The notes below the pieces were generated by a model. It saw only the letters and a program-made list of their open reading frames with translations. It ran no database searches and was not told where the DNA came from. From Auricularia sp. M13 (lineage: Eukaryota; Basidiomycota; Agaricomycetes; Auriculariales; Auriculariaceae), in contig CM073204.1 of NCBI GenBank assembly GCA_037042915.1, positions 62,001 through 126,000 of the forward strand: a DNA stretch of 64,000 nt, written 5' to 3'. Of the stretch, positions 1-11,284 are shown piece by piece; position 1 is the stretch's first letter; each line of letters opens with the position of its first letter. The position numbers and the translations under genes are program-made.

Positions 1-376
1 TGTGGTCGTGACTTGTGACTGTGCTGAACACAACCAGTGACCATCTCCCGTTCAATGAGAAGAGAATTCGCTTTGGATATGTTCACAGGGGTCGTATCGA
101 TTGTACAATGATCAGGTCCGCTAATGTAAAGAGATGAGGGGGGCAGGAGGCAGCAAACCATGCACGCGGCCGGAAACCAAGAAAGCAGAAGCAAGGTGGC
201 AGAGGAGGGGAAGGGGTGACCGCGGGAATCTACGTATATACTCTACCAGCCAAAGCGCGACGACGACGACGACGACAAATGCAGGAGACGAGACCAAAGC
301 CAGGGGGACCGGTGTAAATAATACAACACATGCAAGCAAGCACAACGAGACAGCGGCGGGCACACGTCGCATCGCG
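1..376. other. Intergenic / 3' flank of the Fun30-like gene
   Basis: No convincing gene. Contains the 3' flank of the minus-strand remodeler gene and a short CGA-rich simple stretch near 258-276. Nothing else is supported. Confidence 0.5.
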
Positions 377-3300
377 TCACGTCTCGGGCTTGACGGCGGA
401 GTCTGACGGCGACGACGACGAGGGCGGCGGCGGCGCATCCTCCGTTTTCGTGGCTGCTGGAGGAGGGGCGTCGAGTTGCCGCTTGATGGCCTCCACGAGG
501 GATGCCTTGATCTGCTTCTCGGCAACGCTCTCGACGCCCGCAGCCTCGGGGTCGTCCGTATCAGCACTCGCACCGAGCGTCTCGCCGGCAACAGCCTCGT
601 CCAGCGCGAGCTTGGTCTCGCCCAGCCGCATTATATCCTCCTACAAACCGGCGCCTCAGTGAATCATACCTCATGCCCGCTAGACACATGCATACCTCTA
701 TCGTGCCCTTTGAAATGAGCTTGATGACGTCCACATCGTTCTTCTGGCCGATGCGGTACGCGCGGTCAGCAGCCTGCTTGTCGTTATGCGGGTTGAAGTC
801 CTGGTCGAACAGGATAACAACGCTCGCGGCGGTCAAGTTAATGCCCATGCCGCCCGCCTTAGTCGAAAGCAGGAAGACCTCGATGCTCTCGTCCTGGTTG
901 AACTCGTCGACCAGACCGAGACGCGTGTCGACCGCCGTCTGGCCAGTCAGGAGAAGGTACTTGACATCCCTGAAGTCCAACACGGCCCGCAGGATATCCA
1001 GTACTTGAGTGAACTGGACATCACGATGAGTATCCTACTGAAGGACGAAATATTCCAAGCAACGCACCTGAGAAAAGATAAGCACGCGGCGCTTGGCCTC
1101 GCGGTAGGTATCAAGGAGCTTGACGAGCGCTTTTATCTTGCCCGAGTTCAAGAACATGTCCTCGGATCGCGCGAATTTGGCCACACACTGCCAGACCTAC
1201 ATTAGCACACAGGAGAAACAGTTAAAAAAGATGAGCAGGGGCAAGACGCACGTCATGGGTCTGGCAGAAATGCTGCAGCTCCGAGTCAGTCATGACGCTC
1301 ATATCCTCGACGATAAACGCCTCGTTCGAGTCCTTGAACTGCTCGTCGAGCTTGCAAGCTCTCGCCATCTTCTTGAGCAGTGCGTCGTCGTACTCGATGC
1401 GGAACAGCGCCGGGTGGCTTGCGGCCTTGCGCAGGTCCATGAGCACGTTCGTGCTCAAGTCCGCCGCACCGGGCTTCTTCGTCGCCGCCGCGCGCGACTC
1501 CGGCGTCGGCGGCGCGTCCATCTCGAGGCTGGCCAGCTCGCGATTTTTGCGCGTCTTGGCGCGCGTGCTGCCCGTCGCTGGCTGCGGCGTCTCAGGCTGC
1601 GGCGTCGCCGTGGCAGACGGCGCGGTCGAGCTCGACGCCGCGGCAGCCGATGCTGCTGCGGCCTGCTCGAGCAGCATCTTGCGCGAGCGCTGCAGCACCT
1701 CGCGATAATGCTCGCCCTGCGTCTCCGTCATCTCGCACCACTCTATCCGCTCCGTCTTCTTTGGCAGGTCCTTCAGCACCTGTCCATCGCGTAAGCAAAA
1801 CCAAACATTCGACAGCCTTTCGCTCGGCAAATTACCTGGTCCTTCCGCCGCCGCAGCACGAAGGGCATCATCATTCGCTTTGCGCGCATCGTGCGCTCGC
1901 GGTACAGCATGTTGGTCGCCTCATTTTTGACCTTGAAGATTGCGCGCAGCGAGTTGGTGACGGGCTCAAACTGCTCAGGCAGGATGAAGCTCATCAACGA
2001 CTGCAACCCAATCATCAGCAATTACCCAGAGCCAAATACAAACGAAGAGACATACCACAAGCTCCTGCAAGTTATTCTGCAGCGGTGTGCCGGTGAGCAG
2101 CAGGCGCCAGTTAGAATGGATGTTCATCAAATTCTTGTACCGCTGCGAATGGCAGTTCTTGAGCACATGGCCTTCATCGAACACGCACGTCTGCAAAAAC
2201 GCAATCAAAACAAGAAAATCCATCAGCATTCCCGCGTCTCCAATCCAATCCGATCAGCACGAAAACGGAAGGAGGGACACACCTCCCAGTCGATCCTCCG
2301 CAAGAACTTGCGGTCGAGGTCGGAGCTCTGCGCGAGGTTGTACGTCGTGACGAGCACCTCCCACCCGGCGGGCTTGTCGGCCGCGTCGACGAGCGTCGCG
2401 CGCAGCTCCGCGCGGTCGCGCTGGCCGCCGTAGTACGTCTGCACGCCGATGCTCGGCGCGAACCGCTCGAACTCGCGCACCCAGTTCTCCAGCGTCGACG
2501 ACGGCACGATCACCAAGTGCGGGCCCTTCCCGCCGTGCGCCTTCAGATGCGCGAGGAACGAGATCACCTGGATCGTCTTGCCCAGACCTGCCCAATACGT
2601 CAGCAGAGGCGCACCAAAGGGGGGGGGGGGAACAGGGAGGCTCACCCATCTCGTCTGCGAGGATGCAGCTCAGCCGTCGCGAGTAGAGCAGGTTGAGCCA
2701 GTTGAGGCCGAGCATCTGGTAGTCCTTGAGCGTGTACTCCTCGCGCACGAGCGCGGGCTGCTTGGAGATGTAGTCCTTCATCGCCGACCGGCGCGCGATC
2801 TCGGCGTTCGCGGGCGGCGCGACAGCGACGAGGTGCGTCGCGGCGTCGCGCTCGTTATCCGGCGTGCGCGTGCCGCTGCCGGGCGTCGCGCCGCTCGCGG
2901 TGTGCTGCGACCACATGTCGAGCACCGCGCGCAGCTGCGCGCCCGTGCGCTCGCACGACTCGACGAGCGAGTCCACGGCGTGGTACCCGCGCAGCTGGTC
3001 CTGGCACTCCTCGAACATGCGCGTCGGCACGCTCACGCCGCGCCCGCGGCCCTTCGTCAGCACCTTCTTCAGCTTGCCCTCGAACTCGTCCGCGTTGGCG
3101 TACGGCCGCAGCTCGATCACCGCGCGCGCCTGCTCCGCCGTGCAGTTGAGCAGCTCCGTCAGGCTCGTCTCGTCGGCCTCGTTGAACAGCTGCAACGCCT
3201 TTGCCGCGAGCACTTCCGGCGCAATCACCGGCACGTCCGCGGCAAAGTGGCTCGGGTCGTCGCCGAAGTCGTCGCCGTCGTCGTCCGAGTCGACGACGCG

Positions 3301-4605
3301 CCGCTTCTTGGGCCGTGGCTTCGGCCGGCTCGTCTCATGGTAGTCCGACTCATAGTCGCTCCCGTCACCGCCGGTGCCGCTGCGGGCCTTCTTGAGCTCC
3401 GTGCGCTTCGCGTAGATGGCAGAAGCCTTGGCCTTCTGCTTTGCGGCCTCGCGCTGCTGCGCCAAAATGCGCTGCTGTGCGAGCCTCGCCTGGTCGACGA
3501 CTTGTTGCTGCTGCATCTGCGGGAAGCCGCGCTGCTGCGGGTTGTAGTGCTGGAAGCGCTGCTGCTGCTGCTGGGCGGCATAGAATTGCTGGGGAGTGAG
3601 GTTGCCGAGGTGGTTGCCGTTGTTCATGTGGCCGTTCAGGCCGTTCATGTTGAAGCCGCTATTGCCCATGCCCATGGTGGCCATGCCGTGCATGTTGAGG
3701 CCGTTCATGGCATTGCCGATGCCGCGGTTGGCGTCCTGGAAAAAGTTGTTTTGGCCGCCGACGAGCGGGTTGTTGAGGTTTTGGAGCCCCATGCCGCCGT
3801 TCAGCGCCGCGAGGCCCGACATATTCAAGTTGTTCAAGTTGCCCAAACCGTTGCCCATACCATTGCCGTTCATACCGTTCATGGAGGGGAGGCCGTTGCC
3901 GTTCATACCGTTGGCGGGGTTCAGGTTTCCGAGGGAGTTGGTGTTGTTGGCGGCATAGTTGAGCGGCGGGGCGCCGGCGTAGCCGAGGATGGAGTTGGTG
4001 ATGTTGACGCCGTCGACATGCGGGCGCTTGTTGGCCATGAGCGACTGGGTGTCGAGCATGGAGTCTGCCGGGCGCTTGCGGGACGTTGTCGGCGACGGCG
4101 GAACGTACAGCGGGGCCGGCTGGGCGGGCTGCGGGTTAAACGACGGCACGGGGCCTGCGCCCATGGACAGGCTGGGCTGCGAGAGGAGGTCGTTGCCGAA
4201 GCCGCCGGGCCAGGACGCGTTTCCTAGGCCGCCGCCGAGGCCGAGCTGGGCGCCGTAGTGGGACTGGTGCGGCTTGTAGGTGTCCGAGGGCACCGCCGAC
4301 GACGACGAGGAGGAGCCGAGCAGGTTGGAGGTGTCGACGGGCTGGGGGTTGAGCATGGGCGCGCCGAACGAGTAGGCCGGGGCCTGCGAGCCGTCCCTGG
4401 ACTGCTGCGGGGGCATCTGGAGGCCGGAGAGCGGGCGCTGGTTGAGGGTGTTGAGCACGAGCTGGCGCTGCTTGAGCTGGTTGAGCGCCGACTCCTGGCG
4501 GCGGCGGTCAGCATCGCGGCGCTGCGGGGGCGGGGCGGGCGACGCGGCACTCACGCGGTTGGCGTCGGCGGTCATGGAGCCGGCCTGGAATGTGCTGCCG
4601 TACAT
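377..4605 (-). CDS. fun30: Fun30/SMARCAD1-like SNF2 ATPase, chromatin remodeler
   Basis: Multi-exon SNF2-family ATPase expected to slide or exchange nucleosomes in the nucleus (heterochromatin maintenance, DNA-end resection in the family). The first exon (2646-4605) has a long disordered Asn/Gly/Met- and Gln-rich N-terminus, then the start of the ATPase. The Walker A region ILADEMG-LGKT is split by a 58 bp intron (2588-2645). The Walker B box reads DEGHVLKN, the DEGH variant typical of Fun30/Etl1 rather than DEAH. Downstream come [15 protein letters not shown], the helicase C part with LLTGQT and DRAYRIGQ, and an Ala/Pro-rich acidic tail. Start taken at ATG 4605 (MYGSTF); the frame stays open upstream only without an ATG. 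It is divergent from the GLTSCR-domain gene. Family assignment rests on DEGH and motif order; exon borders in the 3' half were not all worked out. Confidence 0.88.
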
Positions 4606-4731
4606 GGCGGGCGGCGTCGGCGTCGGGGCAGACGGCGAGCAGGGCTGGCTGGCGGTCGCGACGGGGGAGCCCACACGCGGTGCAGCGCCGGAGACAAATC
4701 AAAGGCGGCCCTCTTCCAAACTCCGACTCCG
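4606..4731. promoter_or_regulatory. Short divergent promoter between Fun30-like and GLTSCR-domain genes
   Basis: Only about 126 bp separate the two predicted ATGs, which face away from each other, so the two nuclear-protein genes probably share a bidirectional promoter. No TATA box is visible. Both starts are predictions, so the true spacing could differ. Confidence 0.4.
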
Positions 4732-5794
4732 ATGTCGTCCTCCAACGCCGCCGCCGCCGGCCCTGCCGCACGGCACGTCCTCCCCCCGCCGCCCGTCGCC
4801 GCCTGTATGCTGACGTCCGCGCAGCATACACGCCGCCGTCGCCGCCGACCACGCGCTCGCGCTGTACCCGGACACGGAGACGCCGTTCCGCTCGGAGACG
4901 GACAAGGTCCACCGTCTGCTGCCCTACCATGTCTTCCAGCACTCCCAGCCCGACCTCGACCACGTCCTGGCACTTGGCGCCCCCGCCGACGCCGCCGCAC
5001 CACGTGACCCGGCGCAGGCGGAGCTCGAAGGTCGCGTCCCGCGTCGCCGCCGCGCACCCGCCGCCCTGACGACGCGCCCGCAGAGACCGAGTTCGCCATC
5101 GCGTGCCACGGCCGATACCGCGTGCTCTGCAGCCGCTTCCGCGAGATCCGGACCCGCGACGCGTCGGTGAGAATCCCAGGATACTTCCCGGTGATCCCGC
5201 CGCCCTGACGCGAGCGCCCAGCGCCCGTACCCCGGCGGCGAGCAGGCCGTGCTCTGGCAGGCCGTCGTCGACGCCGACCGCGCCTTCACCGCGCTGCTCG
5301 CTGCCGAGAACAAGCGTCTCCCGCAGCGCCCGCACGCGCTCCCGCCGCCCGTGTACCCCTCGCTCCCGCCCGGCTACGCATACCACCCCTACCCGCCGCC
5401 CCCGCCGCCTCCGCCGGAGGCATTCACCACCCCCATCCCCGTCCAGCTGCCAGTCCGGCTCCTCCCGGTCCTCACCAACATGGGCATCGTGCCCGTCCCG
5501 CTCTCCAGCCTCCCGCCCGCCGACCAGCCGCAGCCGCCCTGCGTCCAGCTCGGCTCGAGCAACGGCGGCACCGCCCTCGACCTTACTATCAACCTCAGCC
5601 TGCTCCAGCCCATGCAGATGTCTGGCCTCGCCGTCCTGCTGAACTCGCTCGTCGCCCGCCCGCCCGGCATGCCCGTGCCGCCTCCCCACATGCCGTATCC
5701 GTACCTCCCACCCCAACCACCACCACCAGCACCACCACAAACAAGCCCCAGTCCCGCCAGCAGTTCTGCTGTCAAGAAGGAAGAAGAGCTCTAA
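4732..5794 (+). CDS. GLTSCR1/BICRA-domain protein, putative chromatin-complex subunit
   Basis: Contains a segment like the conserved GLTSCR domain: an ADHALALYPDTETPF stretch followed by RLLPYHVFQHSQPDLD, then FAIACHGRYRVLCSRFREI and ALLAAENKRL after two short introns (about 5027-5080, containing CTGACG, and about 5165-5220). In animals the GLTSCR domain is the core of the BICRA/BICRAL subunits of non-canonical BAF; the fungal role is not established. The C-terminal half is Pro-rich (PYPPPPPPPP) and ends AVKKEEEL. The start at 4732 (MSSSNAAAAG) is uncertain because the frame of the domain needs another splice near 4780-4825 that I could not place with confidence. Its head-to-head partner is also a chromatin factor. 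Confidence 0.6.
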
Positions 5795-8300
5795 CGCGAA
5801 CGGTCGGCGTTCTGTATTCTCACGGTTCCTGTATTTTAGACTACGACGAACGTGTGTGGCTTCGACGTTCGAATTCCTTTCCTATCCAGGCTGCATTCCC
5901 CGGGACGATCTTCTCAGGAGCAGAGCTTCGTTTTCGCGAGTCGGCACAGCTCCAGGGACTGGCGTCACTGTACAGTATTAACACGCTGCGCGCTGCGAAG
6001 CTGGACTCGCCCACGCCAAGATATCGATGAGACGGGATGGGATGCGTTCGGGTGACGTCTGCTGGTTGCTCTTGCACGATATCTTCGATCATCTGCATCT
6101 GCGTTCCGGATTTGGCCACGGCTGGTTTTGCACGCGCAGGGCGATCCGCGTGCGCATGCACGTCTGATGCACGCCCGAGGATCCGCAGCGCTGGGAAATT
6201 AAGCTGCAACTGCAAGACTCGGCGTCAGATTCAGCGACCATCGGATTTCTCACGGCTCCCATCGCCCTGTTTGCTCAATCAGTTCGGATGTGTACTCGAA
6301 CCTGCTGCTGGCAACGCGACCATGAAAGCACGGACTCGGTCTTCACAGATCGTGCGACGTTGGCTGTCGACTCTCTCAGCTGTGCGGTGCTGCCCGCATA
6401 CCATCTCAAGCGCTGGTACACCATGGGTGGGAACTCCGCCGACGCAAGCTGCCGTGCTGTGGGCCAAACCCCATACTCGAGGTGAAGGATTGGACCAGAG
6501 GACTGGCGGTCAACCCATTCGCGTCTTCTGGGCCCTCTATCGCAATGCTCATGTCTTGAACCTACAATCTTGGCTAGTTGTGGCTGTCTCTTGAGTCATG
6601 CGTCTGGTAGCCACCGCACTCGTTGAAGTGCATGAGATGCAGCGCTTGGACGATACAAATTAGAAATTCGCACTCAAATTTGGCTTTTCTGGCGTCTGCG
6701 CTCCGAGTCCTGATTTCGCTTGCAAGGGCATGCTAATAGCTGCTCTGTTCCCGTGTGTGCTGTATTATTTTATTATCATCCGTATGACCGAGCTTCGTCG
6801 CCAACACATTTACCAACTGGCGCCGTCGCTCTAACTACCGCGCCACAGTGACATGTAGGCCTTGCTGCAGTCGCGAGCGGCGTCTGGCCCGCGCAACCAC
6901 TTTTTAGCTCTGCAATGTCGACTTGCGTATTTCCAGGGCCACCTCACCTACTGTCGACGCTATCGCCGTCGCCATGAGGTTCAAACTGGAGTCTTGCATA
7001 AATAGCAGCTTGCTGGACTATAGCATCTGATCATGATCGTCTCAGTGCGCCTGCCTCGCCAGCATGCGACGCCTCGCTGCGGTTGTTTCTGCTACTCAGG
7101 CAGATCCTTAGTGAGGAGACCCGTCCAGAGTCACATCTTGAGGACAAGCACTACATGATCTCTGCGCAAACTTAGTTTGTTCTGAGTTTTTTTTGGCGTG
7201 TTTTCATAGTAGCAGGTACAAAAATAAGTATGTCGCCAGAGAACGTGGTCGATTGCGATGCATGTGAATGCCATACTTAGGCACGGAACCTTGCGCAGCC
7301 AATGGTGCGTTCACCGCTTCGGATGGTCAAGATGGGTACCCGCGCGGTCGTATAAGGACCTGCGGCGTTTGTTAATTTAAACCCTCCATCCTCTTCCCGC
7401 CCCCCATCTCCTTGTCTGCGTTACGCTCGGAAGCTTTCCATGCTGCACGCCCCATGCGTCGCGCGATGGTCCAGCAATGGCGTCGTATCGCTCGACTGTG
7501 CTAGAGCTGAAGCCCGAGAGTTCCGGACCTCTCGCTCCAGGAGCACTTAAGTAACGCGACTGGACCATTTTGCAAATACTGTGCCCTCTTCTCAGCTCCT
7601 GCCAGCCTGAGAGAGCGCCTGTAGCTCCAGAACTCATCTCGGACCACCATCCTCAAGGTCACGGTGGCAATACGGGATCAAACCTTCGCGCCGGGCTCTG
7701 CTCAGCCATCCAGACCATCAGCACACTGTCCGTATCGCCCAAGTCGCCGGTCGAGGCGATGCTCGTTACTACTAGATTGCTCATGGCTGTTGTATGCGTT
7801 GCTGATGCTGATACTCCACGACGCTGTCCCACGACTGGCCACGGAGATGTGATGGTCGCCCGAGTTTCGGCCGTCCAGCCTCAGTCTTGCCTTTGACTGG
7901 AAGCGACTACGTTGCAGGGCTTGTCCAAACGCGCAGGAGCCTGATTCTACGAGGTAACTGGGCGGGAGGCTCTCGGTGGTGCTCTGGCTCAGGTGGTTGC
8001 TATCGCTCGGTGCTGTGTGGGTCTTGGTCATCCGTGCACATTGCACAGCGGAGGTGGTCAGCTCGATGCCGTTATCATAGCTCGCTCCCAGGCTATTCTG
8101 AGCGCGCCCGGGGTCTGAATTTGATATCGACCCCCTACGCATCATGACACGCTTCGCAGCCTGCCAGTTTGATTTTTCAGCCCGTTGCTCTCATGGGCTT
8201 GGACCGCCTAAACTTAAACCATCATCATCGCGACGCCGCATGTGCATTTCGTCGGCGCGTGGACCACTGCGCGATCACCTGAACAATCCCAACAGCAGAG
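5795..8300. other. 2.5 kb gene-poor interval
   Basis: AT content is higher than in the flanking genes. An open frame at 6037-6594 starts with ATG but has Ser/Cys/Arg-rich composition, no domain and no splice logic. I see no RNA gene or transposon ends. Confidence 0.5.
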
Positions 8301-8320
8301 ATATCGGCGGATGCGCGCGC

Positions 8321-8330
8321 GGTATAAGAA
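8321..8330 (+). promoter_or_regulatory. TATA box of M43 protease gene 1
   Basis: GGTATAAGAA about 85 bp before the ATG at 8412. The following ~80 bp leader, with CT-rich tracts, is almost identical to that of the paralog whose ATG is at 11195. Confidence 0.55.
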
Positions 8331-8411
8331 GGCGGGATGCCACTCCCGTTGTTCCCCAGAAGTCCCTTGACGTTCTTCTTCTCCCCTTCTCGCACGCCGC
8401 CGTCTGTCCCC

Positions 8412-9339
8412 ATGGCCCGCTTTGCGTTCGCTGCCCTGTTCGCTTTCATTTCTTCTGCGACGGCCACGCCCTTCAAGGGCCGTGTGTGCGGCAGCAACCC
8501 CAGCCCGGAGAAGGTCCTTAAGGCGGAGGCGCATTACCAGTCCCTCGTCGCCGCCGGCAAGGACAAGCCCAGCTCCTTCGCGGCATTGGCCACCTCGACC
8601 ATCCCGGTCTACTGGCACATTATCCGTTCGAGCACGTCTCTGTCGGGCGGCAACATCCCCCAGTCCCAGATCGATGCGCAAATCGCCGTGCTCAACGAGG
8701 ACTACGCCAACACCGGCCTCACGTTCACGCTCGCCGGCACTGACACGACGACCAACTCGACCTGGTTCGACCGCGCGGACGACTGCAGCGGCTTCTCCTA
8801 CCAGACCGCGATGAAGAAGGCACTTCGCAAGGGCGGTGCTAACGCCCTTAACGTCTACTCGACCGGCTTCACGCGCTCGTCGGGCGACTGCAGCGGCCTG
8901 CTCGGCTACGCGCGCTTCCCGAGCGACTACTCGTCGAACCCCACCGACGACGGCGTCGTCATCCGCTACTCCACGGTGCCGGGTGGCAGCGCCGCGCCGT
9001 TCAACGAGGGCCGCACGCTCACGCACGAAGCCGGGCACTGGGTCGGCCTGTACCACACCTTCCAGGGCGGCTGCTCCGGCTCTGGCGACTCCGTCGCGGA
9101 CACGCCCGCCGAGGCTGAGCCCGCGTTCGGCTGCCCCACTGGCCTCGACACGTGCTCGTCCGCTGGAGTCGACCCCATGTGCGTTTCTCTTTCCCTCGTC
9201 TTCAGTTCTCAAGCTAAATCTCGGGCGCAGCCACAACTTCATGGACTACACCGACGACTCGTGCATGACGGAGTTCACCGCCGGCCAGACTACGCGCATC
9301 AAGAGCCAGCTGTCGGCGTACCGCGGCATTTCTTTCTGA
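8412..9339 (+). CDS. Secreted M43 (pappalysin/cytophagalysin-type) zinc metalloprotease, copy 1
   Basis: 291-residue secreted endopeptidase in two exons: 8412-9178 and 9231-9339, with a 52 bp intron. N-terminal signal peptide MARFAFAALFAFISSATA, a short propeptide with a lone Cys (GRVCGSNP), then the catalytic domain. The zinc site is HEAGHWVGLYH near residue 205, matching HExxHxxGxxH of the metzincins, followed by a Met-turn region ending in HNFMDYTDDSCM after the intron. It resembles fungal secreted MEP1-like M43B proteases. Expected role: extracellular protein degradation. It lies tail to tail with a close paralog (10032-11195); the two share the leader sequence, so the duplication is fairly recent. 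This copy lacks the intron found before the YWHxI segment in the other copy and lacks its C-terminal repeat tail. Confidence 0.92.
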
Positions 9340-10031
9340 TTTGTCGTCCTTTTTGGACGACACCCGCCCCTTGTATTCCCTTTCTACGGACCCCCGTGCA
9401 TCGCGCGTTTTCGCTTGAAAACTATACCACTGTCGTTGCATCTTGACGTTTTCTGCGTGATGAGCACGGCCTGCTCGTGAGAGTCTGAGGGCACCGCGTG
9501 CCTGAGTGTCCTATCATATGCTAGAAAAGGTCTGCAGTCAAGTTGCATTGTGACACGGGGAGCCACGGTACATGAACTCTGTACCGACACATTTTACTTC
9601 GACCTGGTACAACCTATTTCTTCGCGTTTTCTTGGTTGAAAAATGTCTGCCTGCAGTGCTTGTCTTAGCCACGTATGTTTGACGCCGCTGTCTTGGGCCT
9701 TGACTGCGGGCTTCCCTCTATGACCTTTACTCTCCTTTACTCGCTTTACATAACAACCCACAGGCCCTTTGGGGGTATTGTAGTGAGCTCCAGATGTGCT
9801 CTGTTCTATTGATGGTACTTTGTATCTAGCTAAACTTCATCCATGCGACACCGACATCGCATCGCAGAGCGCGTAGCGTGAGCCCTGTCTATGGTGCAGA
9901 CCTCAAGCTCAAGCGCTAAGCTCAGAATTTCTGCTCGAATTCTCTCGGAGACTGATCAATCGGTCACACCAGGTATTTTCGTGGCAAAGTGAAAGACGGT
10001 GGTATTTGGTTTCAAAAAGAAAAACGGCCGT
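9340..10031. other. Shared 3' interval between convergent protease genes
   Basis: 692 bp, AT-richer than the genes, holding the two 3' UTRs. No open frame or repeat of note. Confidence 0.5.
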
Positions 10032-11195
10032 CTACTCAGAAGGAGTGGTAGTGGGCTCAGCCGGAGGCGCAGTGGGCTCCTCAGCGGGAGTGGTGGTCGG
10101 CTCTTCAGCAGGGGCGGTAGTGGTCGGCTCCTCAGCAGGAGCGGTGGTGGTCGGCTCCTCAGCAGGAGCGGTGGTGGTCGGCTCCTCGGGGGTAGGCTCG
10201 GCTTGGAAGACAACGCCGCGGTACGCCGTCAGCTGCGCCTGGAGACGTTCGGTCTGGCCAGCGGAGAACTCGGTCATGCAGGAGTCGTCAGTGTAGTCCA
10301 TGTAGTTGTGACTGCGGGCGGGTCAGCACCTAGACTGGAAGCGAGGCGAGACGAGGCGACGTACATGGGGTCAACACCGGCGGACGAGCAGGTGTCGCGG
10401 CCGGCGGGGCAGCCGAACGCGGGCGAGGCTTCGGCGGGCGTGTCCGCGACGCTGTCGCCGGCGCCGGAGCAGCCGCCCTGGAAGGTGTGGTACAGGCCGA
10501 CCCAGTGGCCCGCCTCGTGCGTGAGCGTGCGGCCCTCGTTGTACGGCGCGGCGGTACCGCCCGGCACGGACGAGTAGAGAATGACAACGCCGTCGTCGGT
10601 GGGGTCAGACGAGTAGTCGCTCGGGAAGCGAGCGTAGCCGAGGAGGCCCGCGCACTGGCCTGTTGAGCGCGTGAAGCCGGTCGAATAGACGTTAAGGGCG
10701 TCCGCGCCGCCCTTGCGGAGCGCGCTCTTCATCGCGGTCTGGTAGCTGAAGCCGCTGCAGTCGTCCGCACGCTCGAACCAGGTCGTGTTGGTCGTGAAGT
10801 CCGTGCCGGCGAGCGTGAAGCTGAGGCCGGTGCTGGCGTAGTCGGCGTTGAGGACGTCGATCTGCGCGTCGATTTGGGACTGGGGGATGTTGCCGCCCGA
10901 CAGAGACGTGCTCGAGCGGATGACGTGCCAGTAAACCTACGCACGCATGAGCATACGAGCCTCGCATGCACAGGACCATGAGACCACTCACCGGGATCAC
11001 TGCCGTGGCCAAGGTTCCAACCGAGGCAAAAGATTTCGCCTGGGCGCCACCAGAGGCGAGAATGCTCTTGAAGTGAGCCTCAGCCTTCAGGACCTTCTCC
11101 GGGCTAGGGTTGCTGCCGCAGACGCGGCCTTTGACCGCGCTCGCAGTCGCGGAGGAAACCAAAGCGAGAAGGGCAGCGAACGCAAAGCGAGCCAT
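10032..11195 (-). CDS. Secreted M43 zinc metalloprotease, copy 2, with Thr/Pro/Glu repeat tail
   Basis: 351 residues in three exons (11195-10992, 10936-10365, 10311-10032; introns 55 and 53 bp). Signal peptide MARFAFAALLALVSSATA, then the same propeptide Cys and catalytic domain as the paralog at 8412, with zinc site HEAGHWVGLYH and HNYMDYTDDSCM. It differs by an extra intron after ATAVIP and by a C-terminal extension of about 45 residues made of a repeated unit (EEPTTTAPA, four to five times). Such a tail is probably O-glycosylated or acts as a spacer; that is inference. The 21-27 nt coding repeat could vary in length between strains. Promoter and leader are shared with copy 1. Confidence 0.92.
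10047..10190 (-). repeat. Coding minisatellite for Thr/Pro/Glu-Ala tail
   Basis: In-frame tandem units encoding EEPTTTAPA or close variants at the 3' end of protease copy 2. The paralog at 8412-9339 stops just before this segment. Confidence 0.8.
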
Positions 11196-11274
11196 GGGGA
11201 CAGACGGCGGCGTGCGAGAAGGGGAGAAGAAGAACGGCAAGGGACTTCTGGGGAACGCTCGACAAAGCAGACAC

Positions 11275-11284
11275 CCTTTTATCT
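11275..11284 (-). promoter_or_regulatory. TATA-like element of M43 protease gene 2
   Basis: On the minus strand reads CCAGATAAAAGG, about 80 bp before the ATG at 11195. The same AGATAAAAG-type box sits before genes X and X'. Confidence 0.5.

Noticed and set aside
6037-6594. 185-codon plus-strand open frame
   Set aside because: Composition (Cys/Ser/Arg-rich), lack of domain and lack of splice structure suggest chance.
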